From Streptomyces sclerotialus (GTDB taxonomy: Bacteria > Actinomycetota > Actinomycetes > Streptomycetales > Streptomycetaceae): a stretch of DNA of 64,000 nucleotides. Position 1 is the stretch's first letter. Each line of letters begins with the position of its first letter. This document shows positions 29,622 through 37,955 of the stretch, piece after piece. The DNA is taken from positions 4,898,001 through 4,962,000 of the forward strand of contig NZ_JBFOHP010000002.1 of NCBI RefSeq assembly GCF_040907265.1. Reading direction: 5' to 3'. The notes under the pieces were generated by a model. That model had not been told where the DNA came from and ran no database searches. It saw only the letters and a program-made list of their open reading frames with translations. The position numbers and the translations under genes are program-made.

Positions 29622-30442
29622 CGGGCACCGCTCCCGCCCAGCCAGTCCAGGTCCTGCCCGGCCCGCGCGCGGCCGCCCGCGCCGACCAGTTCCAGGAACG
29701 CGTCCTGGAGCGTGGGCGCGTCACCGCGTACCTCGGCGATCGGCCCGTCGGCACGGATCTTCCCGGCCGCCATGACCGCGACCCAGTCGCAGAGCGACTC
29801 GACCAGCTCCATCACATGGCTGGAGAAGATGACGGTCGCACCGGAACCGGTGTACCGCTCCAGCACCCCCCTGATGGTCTGCGCGGAGACGGGGTCCACC
29901 CCCTCGAACGGCTCGTCGAGGAAGAGGATCTCGGGGTTGTGCAGCAGCGCCGCCGCCAGCCCGATCTTCTTCCGCATACCGGTGGAGTAGTCCACGACCA
30001 GCTTGTTCCGGGCCCCGGACAGATCGAGCACGTCCAGCAGCTGCCCGGCCCGCTTGTCGACCTCGTCGCCGGGCAGCCCCCGCAGCCGCCCGATGTACGA
30101 GAGGAGCTCGGCACCGGACAGCCGCTCGAACAGCCGCAGCCCTTCAGGCAGCACACCGATCCGGGACTTCACGGCGACCGGGTCGCGCCAGACGTCGTGC
30201 CCGCCGATCTCCACCTGCCCCGCGTCCGGCCGCAGCAGCCCGGTCACCATCGAGAGCGTGGTCGTCTTGCCCGCGCCGTTCGGCCCCACGAGCCCGATGA
30301 ACCGCCCGGCCGGCAACGTCAGATCGATGCCCGCGACCGCGGTGTGATCTCCATACTTCTTCCAGAGGCTGTGGATACGCACCGCCGCCGGACTCACCGC
30401 CGTGCCAGCCTGTTCTCCAGCACCTGAACTTTCGATCGTCAC
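29618..30442 (-). CDS. ABC transporter ATP-binding protein
   Basis: 274 residues. Walker [19 protein letters not shown] near 53-70, Q-loop region around PEGLRLFERLSG, signature-equivalent YSTGMRKKIGLAAAL, Walker B EILFLDEPFEGVDP and switch His in IFSSHVMELVE. The signature is STGMR rather than SGGQ, as in several ABC-2 exporters. Drives the membrane subunit encoded next. Confidence 0.93.
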   Translation of the reverse strand: MTIESSGAGEQAGTAVSPAAVRIHSLWKKYGDHTAVAGIDLTLPAGRFIGLVGPNGAGKTTTLSMVTGLLRPDAGQVEIGGHDVWRDPVAVKSRIGVLPEGLRLFERLSGAELLSYIGRLRGLPGDEVDKRAGQLLDVLDLSGARNKLVVDYSTGMRKKIGLAAALLHNPEILFLDEPFEGVDPVSAQTIRGVLERYTGSGATVIFSSHVMELVESLCDWVAVMAAGKIRADGPIAEVRGDAPTLQDAFLELVGAGGRARAGQDLDWLGGSGAR

Positions 30443-30716
30443 CGGTTCCCCTGTCCTCGGACGTCACAGCAGAGACCGGTCGAGCCCCCGCCACGCCCAA
30501 CGATAAGCACCCCCCGAAGAACCAGCACCGCCAGCGCGCACACCGGACCGGCGCCCGGGCCGGCCACGGGGCCGGCGGCCTGGGGGAAGCCGTCACCGCA
30601 ACACTCGGGGGAGGGGGAGGGGGAGGGGGAGGGGCCCCAGGCCGAGTCCAGCGGGCACTCCTCACTCCCCTCCACCCCCGGCGCGCACCGGCAGTCGAGG
30701 TGGCCGTGTGGCGGGC
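30443..30716. other. Gap between the prim-pol gene and the ABC operon, with a G-run
   Basis: 274 bp downstream of the prim-pol stop and upstream of the ABC ATPase start. It must hold the ABC promoter (minus strand). The main visible feature is the G-rich run at 30607-30634. No small gene was found. Confidence 0.5.
30607..30634 (+). repeat. GGGGGA hexamer run, potential G-quadruplex
   Basis: Four runs of five G, each followed by A, then one run of four G: five G-tracts in 28 bp. The G-rich strand is the template strand for the downstream minus-strand ABC genes. Confidence 0.7.
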
Positions 30717-31391
30717 TCAGCGGAAGCGGGGGGTCGGGGATTCTTGGGCGCAGGCGTAGGCGAGGGGGGTGAGGAGGTCTTCGGCGTCGGGGAGCCAGCG
30801 GTTGGCGGGGGTGGGGTGGATGGCCCACTGGACCGGGGCGTGGCGGCCGGTGCGGGTGGGCGGGGCGGGGAGGTAGGTGCCCTCGCCGTGGGCGGTCAGG
30901 TCGAGGGTGGCGGGGTGGGGCCAGCCCAGTTTCCGTACCAGGCCTGGGACCTTGGGGGTGGCGCCGGGGAGGACGAGGAAGAGCATCCGGCGGTTCGGGG
31001 TGCGGATGACCGGGCCGAGGGGCAGGCTGCGCCGTTCCATCCGGGCGAGGGCCAGGCAGCCGGCGGTCTCCGGTACGTCCAGGGCGTCGAAGGTGCGGCC
31101 CGTCGGGAGGAGGATCGCCGCGCGCGGATGCTCCGTCCACAGGCTGTGGATGACGGATGTGCTGCCGGTGGCGCTCCTGGACCAGTCGGCCGCGAGCGGG
31201 TGGGCGCCGGGGGCGGGGCAGCCGTGGTCGCCGCATGAACAGTACGGAGTCGCACCGTCGTCTTCCAGCCATGCGCCGGGGAGTACGTCCCAATGGCGTT
31301 CCGCCGCGTAACGCACCGCGATGTCCAGCAGCCGCTCGCCGCGCTGCTGGAGGACCTGTGGGGCTCCTGTGACTCCGCTGCTTCGTTCCAC
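30717..31391 (-). CDS. Bifunctional DNA primase/polymerase (prim-pol)-like protein
   Basis: 224 residues. Matches the prim-pol N-terminal family in layout (QRGERLLDIAVRYAAERHWDV, then CSCGDHGCPAPGAHP, then ILLPTGRTFDALDVPETAG). This chromosomal Streptomyces type is short and lacks the helicase of plasmid replication proteins, so replication activity is doubtful. The GTG at 31391 aligns with the homologs I remember; starts at 31415 or 31418 would add eight or nine residues. Divergent from the NsdA-like regulator. Confidence 0.78.
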   Translation of the reverse strand: MERSSGVTGAPQVLQQRGERLLDIAVRYAAERHWDVLPGAWLEDDGATPYCSCGDHGCPAPGAHPLAADWSRSATGSTSVIHSLWTEHPRAAILLPTGRTFDALDVPETAGCLALARMERRSLPLGPVIRTPNRRMLFLVLPGATPKVPGLVRKLGWPHPATLDLTAHGEGTYLPAPPTRTGRHAPVQWAIHPTPANRWLPDAEDLLTPLAYACAQESPTPRFR

Positions 31392-31897
31392 GATGGGGAC
31401 AACTCCCGCTGTCACCAAGGGTTACGGCCAACCCGTGGCACGGCCCGGCGCAACGTTCTTGCACGTGGGGCGCATGGATGCACGGGCGGGGGGCGCGTAC
31501 GGGGCCGTGCGGTGGAGGGTGGGTAGCCACTTGCCTGAGGGGCGGAGAGGCCGCCCGGCGGCGGGCCGTGGGCCGTGGGCGTCCCGAGGGACGTGCCCCG
31601 GTGCGGTGGTGCCGCGTGGACAGAAGGCGGGCGCCGTGCGCCTTCCCGGATGTGCTCGTACGCGTACCTGCTCGTGCAGCCGTGCCCGGCGGATGTGGCC
31701 GAAGTCGAGAGAGGGAGGGGGAAAGGCGAGACGGCGCAACGGGCAATTGGCAGCATGTGGAAGGTAGTGGTGATATCGCTGATATCCCGAGTAACGCGGA
31801 TATCGCGGGTATCACGGATATCGCGGGTACGGGCGGGCAATGATGGACGGGGACGGCGTTCGACGGTGAACGCGCCGCAGTACACAGGGGGTACAGC
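31392..31897. other. Divergent intergenic region, prim-pol / NsdA-like regulator
   Basis: 506 bp. Its right part holds the 9-bp tandem array at 31772-31834, 64 bp before the regulator start. The rest is high GC with out-of-phase open frames that look like noise. No further gene was supported. Confidence 0.55.
31772..31834 (+). repeat. 9-bp tandem array (7 units) in the regulator promoter region
   Basis: Units begin at 31772, 31781, 31790, 31799, 31808, 31817 and 31826. The consensus is GATATCGCG. Units 1, 2, 4 and 6 contain the 6-bp palindrome GATATC; units 5 and 7 begin GGTA; unit 3 is AGTAACGCG. It is non-coding and just upstream of a helix-turn-helix protein gene, so it may be an iterated binding site. 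Confidence 0.75.
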
Positions 31898-33286
31898 ATG
31901 GCCGCCAGGCCACTCGTAGCGCGGCAGCCGAACGAACGGCTGCAGGCGCTCATCCAGGAAGCTGCCTGTTCCAATGCCGGGCTAGCCCGCCGCGTCAACG
32001 TGTGCGGCGCCGAGCACGGCCTGGATCTGCGCTACGACAAGACGTCCGTCGCCCGCTGGCTCCGCGGCCAGCAGCCCCGCGGCCGGGCGCCCGCCATCAT
32101 CGCCGAGGCGCTGGGCCGCAAACTGGGGCGTACGGTCACGATCGACGAGATCGGCATGGCCGACGGCAAGAACCTCGCCTCCGGCGTCGGGCTGCAGTTC
32201 TCGCCCACCGTCCTCGGCGCGATAGAGCAGGTCTGCGAGTTGTGGCGGAGCGACGTGGGCCGCCGCGACTTCCTCAGCGGTTCGACCGTCGCCGCCTCCG
32301 CGCTGGTCGAGCCCAGCCGGGACTGGCTGATCACCGGCGCCGACACCCAGGTCGCACGCAACGCCGGTGCGCGGGTGGGGCTTTCGGACGTGGAGGCGGT
32401 GCGCTCGATGACGAGCGCCCTCAGTGAGCTGGACCACCGGTACGGCAGCGGGCACGTCCGCCCGGTCGTCGTGCACTACCTGAACAGCGTGGTCTCCGGG
32501 CTGCTCGCGGGCTCGTACCGTGAGTCGGTCGGCCGTGAACTGTTCGCCGCCGTCGCCCGGTTGACCGAGCTGGGCGGGTACATGGCGGTCGACACGGGAC
32601 AGCCGGGGCTGGCGCAGCGGTACTACATCCAGGCGCTGCGGCTGGCCCAGGCGGCCGGCGACCGTGGTTACGGCGGTTACGTGCTCGCCGCGAGCATGAG
32701 CCACCTCGCCGCCTCGCTCGGCAACCCCCGCGAGATCGCCCAGCTCGCGCGGGCGGCGCAGGAAGGCACGCGCGGACACGTGACGCCGCGGGCCGAGGCG
32801 ATGTTCTGTGCGGCGGAGGCGCGCGGGCATGCCCTGATGGGGGACGAACGGGCGTTCCAGACCGTGGCCGGGCGTGCGGTCAGCGCGATGGAACGGGCCG
32901 AGGCCGGTACGGACGCGGGGGACGACCCGCAGTGGATCTCGCACTTCGACCCCGCCTACCTGGCTGACGAACTGGCGCACTGCCACCGGGACTTGGGGCA
33001 GGCCGCGGCGGCCGAGCAGCAGGCCGAGCAGGCGCTCGCCGGGCACCCCGAGAGCCGGGCGCGGCGGCGCGCGATCGGTCTGGTGCTGCTGGCGAGTGCG
33101 CAGGTGCAGCAGCGCGACATCGAGCAGGCCTGCCACACGGGCACGCGGGCGGCCGAGTTGCTGGGCGGACTGCGCTCCTCGCGCGGCATGGAGTACCTGG
33201 AGGACTTCCAGGCGCGCCTGGAGCCGTACCGCGAAGAGGCGGTGGTACGGGAGTTCGCCGCGCGGCTGGAGCTACGAGCGGCGTAG
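31898..33286 (+). CDS. NsdA-like TPR regulator
   Basis: 462 residues. The N-terminus (about 10-80: NERLQALIQEAACSNAGLAR, YDKTSVARWLRGQQPRGRAP) is a degenerate XRE-type helix-turn-helix. A RRDFLSGSTVAASALVEPSR segment follows, then tetratricopeptide-like helical repeats (LAQRYYIQALRLAQAAGDRG, LADELAHCHRDLGQAAAAEQ). Streptomyces proteins of this build, such as NsdA, repress antibiotic production and sporulation. Orthology to NsdA itself is not shown. The repeated GATATC sites upstream suggest autoregulation. Confidence 0.8.
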   Translation: MAARPLVARQPNERLQALIQEAACSNAGLARRVNVCGAEHGLDLRYDKTSVARWLRGQQPRGRAPAIIAEALGRKLGRTVTIDEIGMADGKNLASGVGLQFSPTVLGAIEQVCELWRSDVGRRDFLSGSTVAASALVEPSRDWLITGADTQVARNAGARVGLSDVEAVRSMTSALSELDHRYGSGHVRPVVVHYLNSVVSGLLAGSYRESVGRELFAAVARLTELGGYMAVDTGQPGLAQRYYIQALRLAQAAGDRGYGGYVLAASMSHLAASLGNPREIAQLARAAQEGTRGHVTPRAEAMFCAAEARGHALMGDERAFQTVAGRAVSAMERAEAGTDAGDDPQWISHFDPAYLADELAHCHRDLGQAAAAEQQAEQALAGHPESRARRRAIGLVLLASAQVQQRDIEQACHTGTRAAELLGGLRSSRGMEYLEDFQARLEPYREEAVVREFAARLELRAA

Positions 33287-33296
33287 GTGGAGAGGG

Positions 33297-33334
33297 GACG
33301 GGCCCCGCCCCGGGTGACCGGGACGGGGCCCGTC
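33297..33334 (+). terminator. Hairpin after the NsdA-like gene
   Basis: Outer stem GACGGGCCCCG / CGGGGCCCGTC (33297-33307 with 33324-33334) and inner stem CCCGG-GTGA-CCGGG, starting 11 bp after the stop codon. Confidence 0.8.
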
Positions 33335-33359
33335 GGCACGCCGTACCCGTGCAGCACCC

Positions 33360-33403
33360 GAGCACCATCCGTGCACCATCCGAGCATCATCCGTGCACCG
33401 CCT
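33360..33403 (+). repeat. 11-bp tandem array (4 units)
   Basis: GAGCACCATCC, GTGCACCATCC, GAGCATCATCC, GTGCACCGCCT: four 11-bp units in the non-coding gap before the Gln/Pro-rich membrane protein gene. Confidence 0.75.
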
Positions 33404-33578
33404 CGTGCACCGATCGCGCGTACTGAAGGGCGCGTCCTGTTTGTCCGTCGATCCTCCGGAATAGCCGCGTGGGGCTGTTGTGCGTCAAGTGGCCGGTGAC
33501 CAGGGGACGTGGTCGAACGTGTCTGCCACCCGGTAGCGTGAGCCGACGATTCCGTAAGAAGCAGAAGTAGGAGTCCCG

Positions 33579-35816
33579 GTGACGCAGAGCGGACAGGGTG
33601 GCGACCCGCAGAACCCTGCGGGCGGACCCGCGCGCGAGGGTGTGGTGCTGCCCGCGAACGGCGGCGAGCCGTACGTGCCCGACCAGCAGTCCGCACCCGC
33701 CGCCGGCCAGCCGTGGGGCGAGCCGTGGGGCCCGTCACAGGCACCGCAGCAGAGTTCCGGTTCCTACGGGGCGCGGCAGCCGGGCGCTTACCCGCCGCCC
33801 CAGGGGCAGCCGCCGGTACCCCCGATGCCGCCGGAGCAGCCGCAGCCCGGCGCGGGGTACCAGAGCGGCCAGGACGCGTACGGCGCGCAGCACACGTACG
33901 GCGCCCAGCACACGTACGGCACGCAGGGCGCATACGGCCAGCAGCCTCCTCACGACGCTCAGCCCTCTTACGGCGCGCAGCCCTCGTACGACGCCCAGAC
34001 CCCGTACGGCGCGCAACCTTCGTACGGTGCGCAGCCTTCGTACGGTGCGCAGCCTTCGTACGGTGCGCAGCCCCCGTACGAGGGCACCTACGGGCAGTCC
34101 CCGTACGCCGGCCAGCAGTCCCCGTTCGCCGGGCAGGACGCCTACGGCGCTCAGGGCACGTACGGCGGCCGGACCGGCCAGGACTCGCAGCCCGGCCAGG
34201 CCGCAGGCCGACCCGGTCAGCCCGGCCAGAGCGCCGGTCATGGCTACCCCCAGCAGGCCCAGTCGCCCCAGCAGCAGACCCAGCCGCCCCAGCAGCAGGC
34301 CCAGCAGCCCGCCGCTCCCCAGCCGGACGAGGCCGGTAGTGATTCCGGCAGTGGTTCCGGTGGTGCGCTCGTGCGCGCCGAGCGGCAGCCCGCCGCCCCG
34401 CTGCCGCCCGTCGCCGACGGGCCGGGGGCGGGCGCGCCGCTGCCACCGCCGGCCACCGGCCAGGGCGCCGGTCAGGCCACCGGCCAGGGCGCCGGTCCGC
34501 TGCCGCCCGCGGCGGGGGACGGCGAGGCCACGCAGTTCATCCCGCCGGCGACCGGTGACAGCGAGGCCACCCAGCTCATCCCGCCCTTTACGGCCCAGCA
34601 GGGACAACCGGGGCAGCAGGGGCAGCAGGGGCAGCAGGGCGGGCCCGGTGCCCAGCCCATGCCGCCCGCGCAGGGTGCGGCAGGACCGATGCCCGGTTCA
34701 CTGCCGCCCGAGAACAAGCGGCCCGAGTCGGACGCCGAGTCCACCACGATGCTGCGGCGGCCGGTCATGCCGAAGGCGCCCGCCTCCCCCGACGGGGCCG
34801 AGGCGGCGACCCAGCTCATCCCGCCGGTCGGCGGCGGTACGCCGCAGCCGCCTCCGGGTGCGCCGTTCGCCATCCGGCCGGGGATGCCGGGCGACCGGCC
34901 GACTCCGGCCGAGTTCGACGGCCTCTTCCGCGACGGGCCGGGCAAGGCCGGTGCCGCCGAGGACGATTCCCCGGCCGCCACCCAGCAGATGCCGCGCTTC
35001 GAGGAGCCGCCGGCGCAGGGCTTCGGCGGACCGCAGCCGTACGGGGCGCAGGGCGCGGCGGGGCAGCGGCCCGGGGCCGCACCGCAGCAGCCGGGTCCGG
35101 CTCCGCAGCCGGCCGGCTTCCAGCCGCAGGGCGCGTACGCGTCCGAGTCCCGGCAGGGGCACGGCGGTGGTGGCGAGCGCCGCCGCAAGCTCGCGCCCGC
35201 CGCGATCATCGGTGCCGTCGTGGTGGTCTGCGTCGGCGCCGGCCTGGGCGTCGGCTACGCGCTCAGCGGCGGTGACGAGGAGAGTCCGAAGAAGGACAGC
35301 GGCAAGACGTCGGCGGGCACCGCGCAGCAGGAGAAGCCCTCGCCGACGGCGGACCCGGCCGAGGCGCAGGCCAAGGAGCTGGACGCGCTGCTCAAGGACA
35401 GCAACAACAGCCGTTCCGCGGTGATCGGCGCGGTCGGGAACATCAAGTCCTGTACCAAGCTCGGTGACGCGGCCAAGGACCTGCGGGACGCGGCGAAGCA
35501 GCGCAACGACCTGGTGACGCGGCTGGGCAAGCTCTCCGTCGACCAGGTGCCGGACCACCTCGCGCTCACCACCGCGCTGACCAACGCGTGGAAGTCCTCG
35601 GCGGCGGCCGACAACCACTACGCCACCTGGGCCGACCAGGTCGCGCACGCGGGCAAGAAGGGCTGCCACAAGGGCAAGGCGCGCGGCACCAAGGCGGCCG
35701 TGCAGGGCAACACCGCCAGCGGCCAGGCCACCACGGCCAAGAAGGAAGCCGCGAAGCTGTGGAACCCGATCGCGCAGAAGTACGGCCTGACCGAGCACAG
35801 CCCGGAACAGCTCTAA
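33579..35816 (+). CDS. Large Gln/Pro-rich membrane protein with an external C-terminal domain
   Basis: 745 residues. The first about 530 are disordered and rich in Gln, Pro, Gly and Ala, with a run of YGAQPS-type hexapeptides (about 105-170, from an 18-bp DNA repeat) and repeated ATQ(L/F)IPP motifs. One membrane helix lies near 545-567 (AAIIGAVVVVCVGAGLGVGYAL). A 180-residue C-terminal part containing CTKLGDAAKDLRDAAKQRND follows, probably outside. AGGAG lies 5 bp before the GTG start. The low-complexity cytoplasmic half may recruit FHA- or kinase-type partners; no function is established. Confidence 0.85.
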   Translation: MTQSGQGGDPQNPAGGPAREGVVLPANGGEPYVPDQQSAPAAGQPWGEPWGPSQAPQQSSGSYGARQPGAYPPPQGQPPVPPMPPEQPQPGAGYQSGQDAYGAQHTYGAQHTYGTQGAYGQQPPHDAQPSYGAQPSYDAQTPYGAQPSYGAQPSYGAQPSYGAQPPYEGTYGQSPYAGQQSPFAGQDAYGAQGTYGGRTGQDSQPGQAAGRPGQPGQSAGHGYPQQAQSPQQQTQPPQQQAQQPAAPQPDEAGSDSGSGSGGALVRAERQPAAPLPPVADGPGAGAPLPPPATGQGAGQATGQGAGPLPPAAGDGEATQFIPPATGDSEATQLIPPFTAQQGQPGQQGQQGQQGGPGAQPMPPAQGAAGPMPGSLPPENKRPESDAESTTMLRRPVMPKAPASPDGAEAATQLIPPVGGGTPQPPPGAPFAIRPGMPGDRPTPAEFDGLFRDGPGKAGAAEDDSPAATQQMPRFEEPPAQGFGGPQPYGAQGAAGQRPGAAPQQPGPAPQPAGFQPQGAYASESRQGHGGGGERRRKLAPAAIIGAVVVVCVGAGLGVGYALSGGDEESPKKDSGKTSAGTAQQEKPSPTADPAEAQAKELDALLKDSNNSRSAVIGAVGNIKSCTKLGDAAKDLRDAAKQRNDLVTRLGKLSVDQVPDHLALTTALTNAWKSSAAADNHYATWADQVAHAGKKGCHKGKARGTKAAVQGNTASGQATTAKKEAAKLWNPIAQKYGLTEHSPEQL

Positions 35817-35917
35817 CAGTCAGGAACAGCTCTAACAGTCAGGAACAGCGCTCCCAGTCAGGAACAGCGCTTCCAGCCCGGAGCAGCGCTTCCAGCCCGG
35901 AGCAGCGCTTCCAGCCC
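35804..35917 (+). repeat. 19-bp tandem array (6 units) spanning a stop codon
   Basis: Six 19-bp units (GGAACAGCTCTAACAGTCA and drifting variants). The first contains the last codons and the TAA of the upstream gene; the rest extend to 19 bp before the stop of the next, minus-strand gene. Confidence 0.85.
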
Positions 35918-35935
35918 GGAACGAGCCGTCGTCCG

Positions 35936-37285
35936 TCAGGCGTCCTTCCGCGGCTTCTCCAGCGTCCTCGCCAGGTTCGCGAAGCCCGAGTGGGTGGTGA
36001 CCAGCCGGCCGTCCCGTACGACCTGGTAGGTCACCATCGCGTTCACGATCCGGGGGAAGGACTGCACGGCGAGCATGTCGTCGTAGCGCCAGCGCAGCTT
36101 CGGGGTCAGGCCGCCGGTGTCGACGGCGCGGTCGCCGCGGTCCAGCGCCTGCTGCAGGGAGCGCGCGGTGACGTCCTGGCCTTCCTCGGTGACCTGCTCG
36201 ACCGTCGCGCGCAGCACGGTGTACGCGATCCAGGTGGTCTGCACGCCGGCGTCCGCCGGGTCGATGCGGTTGTCGTCGAAGGCGTGCTCGGTGATCACGT
36301 CGCGCATGGTGTTCCAGCGCGGGTCGCGGGCGTCCGGGTACCAGCCGGTGACCAGCGCGCCCTCCAGCGGGCTGGACTTGCCGCCCGTACGGTCCACCAG
36401 GGTCTGGTTCACGCTGCCGAGCACGGACGCCATCTGGACCTTCGGCTTGTCCTCCTGGAGGCGCCGGAAGGAGTCGAAGAAGGTGTCGGTGTGCTCACCG
36501 ATGGTGGCGGTGACGCAGGCGCCCCTGGCCCGGGCGCCGAACTCCGCCGTCCCGTAGCGGGCCGGGTCGGCCCCGACCTCGTCCAGGGCCTTCTGGGCCG
36601 CTTCGGTGTAGTCGGTGGCGTTCTCGGGCGCCCGGACGTCGTGGGCCGGCGCGCGGCCGCCGGTGGCCAGGCCGGCGTTGAGGAGCGGGGGCATCTGGTC
36701 GCCCTGGATGGTGTCCGGGCGGACCAGCGAGACCTGCTCGCACTCGGCGGCCAGCTGCCGCCCGTTGCCCGCCAGCAGCGCCGCCTGACCGCCGTTGACC
36801 GGGTAGGACAGCGGACTGTCGAATTCTTCGCCGGAGACGCCGTAGCCGCCGATGTACGGGATGCCGGCGGCCTCCAGCGGGCCCATGAAGGACCGGCCCT
36901 GGCGGCTGTAGGAACCGACGACGGCGACGGCACGCGCGGAGACGGCTTTCTGGGCGCAGCGTGCCGCGGCGACCGAATCGTTACGTTCGTTGCAGGTGAT
37001 GACCTTCAGGGGGTGGCCGGCGATGCCGCCCTTGGCGTTGACCCAGCGCGCGTACGCCTCGGCCATGGCCGGCATCCCGGCCATGTTCGTGCCCTTGGTG
37101 CCCGAGGGTGCCCAGGTCATCACGGTGAGCGGGGCTTCGTCACCGCTGCTGACGGAGTTCGAGGCGCCGGGGAGCGAGCCGCAGCCGGTCAGCAGCGTCG
37201 CCAGCACCGCCGTACCCGCCACCGCTGAGCGGATCGGGGTGGCGTGAGGGCAGGGGCGGGGGAGGGAACGTCGCCGTCCGGTCAT
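35936..37285 (-). CDS. Lipoprotein, branched-chain amino-acid-type substrate-binding protein
   Basis: 449 residues. The signal ends in lipobox LLTGC at about residue 34. The mature protein follows the type I periplasmic-binding fold (VMTWAPSGTKGTNMAG, WVNAKGGIAGHPLKVITC, RAVAVVGSYSRQGRSF, IPYIGGYGVSGEEFDS). No transporter genes are adjacent, so it may be a sensor or an orphan binding protein; the ligand is unknown. The ATG at 37285 gives the complete signal peptide. Confidence 0.85.
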   Translation of the reverse strand: MTGRRRSLPRPCPHATPIRSAVAGTAVLATLLTGCGSLPGASNSVSSGDEAPLTVMTWAPSGTKGTNMAGMPAMAEAYARWVNAKGGIAGHPLKVITCNERNDSVAAARCAQKAVSARAVAVVGSYSRQGRSFMGPLEAAGIPYIGGYGVSGEEFDSPLSYPVNGGQAALLAGNGRQLAAECEQVSLVRPDTIQGDQMPPLLNAGLATGGRAPAHDVRAPENATDYTEAAQKALDEVGADPARYGTAEFGARARGACVTATIGEHTDTFFDSFRRLQEDKPKVQMASVLGSVNQTLVDRTGGKSSPLEGALVTGWYPDARDPRWNTMRDVITEHAFDDNRIDPADAGVQTTWIAYTVLRATVEQVTEEGQDVTARSLQQALDRGDRAVDTGGLTPKLRWRYDDMLAVQSFPRIVNAMVTYQVVRDGRLVTTHSGFANLARTLEKPRKDA

Positions 37286-37412
37286 GTTCCCGCACTGTTC
37301 CGGCCAGTACAGAACACCCGCGTGCCTGCTGGGTAACGGAAAGTGACGCGAAGGTGAACAGCAGGGGAGGCCTGGCCGCCGCTTTCTGACCGAGAACGTA
37401 CGATCGATTGCT

Positions 37413-37919
37413 GTGCAAGGTTCGGATAAGTCTTCCCGTCGCGGCCGCCGCTCGACCACCATGGGCGCCATGCCGCTCAACGACATGCCGTGGTGGCGCT
37501 GGCGCGCCAATGTGCGCTCAGCGCTGCACATGCTTTCCGACCCCGTCTTCCAGCAGGAGACCTGGGTGGCCGGCCTGCCCGGGTACGGCGATGTGACCGA
37601 CGCCGTGTACCGGCTGGTGGAGGACACCTGGCTGGACAACTGGTCCGCCGAGAAGTACGTCGGCACGATCTTCCGGGACTCCCAGGAAGCCGCGCTGGTC
37701 GACGTCGCCGTACTCCGGGTGCTGCGCATCCTGCACCAGGTCGGCGCCGACGCCCCGGTGGGCGCGTACCTGGAGCACCACGGCTGGCCCGAGGCCGTAC
37801 GGGCCGCGCGGGACGCCCACGTCCGCATGGCGACGGCCGACGGCGAGGACCCGGAAGCCCCGCCCCGCTCCCTCGAAGTGCTGGCCATCCTCACCAGGGG
37901 CCTGGAACCGCAGGAGTGA
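37413..37919 (+). CDS. SCO4402-family protein of unknown function
   Basis: 168 residues. Conserved core MPWWRWRANVRSALHMLSDP, FQQETWVAGLPGYGDVTDAV, LDNWSAEKYVGTIFRD. All-helical by look, with no membrane segment. A TACGAT at 37399-37404 sits 8 bp before the GTG, which suggests a leaderless message and supports this start; ATGs at 37461 and 37470 are alternatives. It lies just before purU, as in other streptomycetes as far as I remember. Confidence 0.8.
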   Translation: MQGSDKSSRRGRRSTTMGAMPLNDMPWWRWRANVRSALHMLSDPVFQQETWVAGLPGYGDVTDAVYRLVEDTWLDNWSAEKYVGTIFRDSQEAALVDVAVLRVLRILHQVGADAPVGAYLEHHGWPEAVRAARDAHVRMATADGEDPEAPPRSLEVLAILTRGLEPQE

Positions 37920-37955
37920 GCGAACCGGGGCCGGAATGTGCGACCCTTTGTCCTC

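Noticed and set aside
31772..31834. CRISPR-like array
   Set aside because: Units are 9 bp and contiguous without spacers; this is a simple tandem repeat. No Cas gene is in the window.
30439..31998. 519-codon minus-strand frame across the prim-pol gene and its flanks
   Set aside because: It is out of frame with the recognised prim-pol protein and reads as Pro/Arg repeats.
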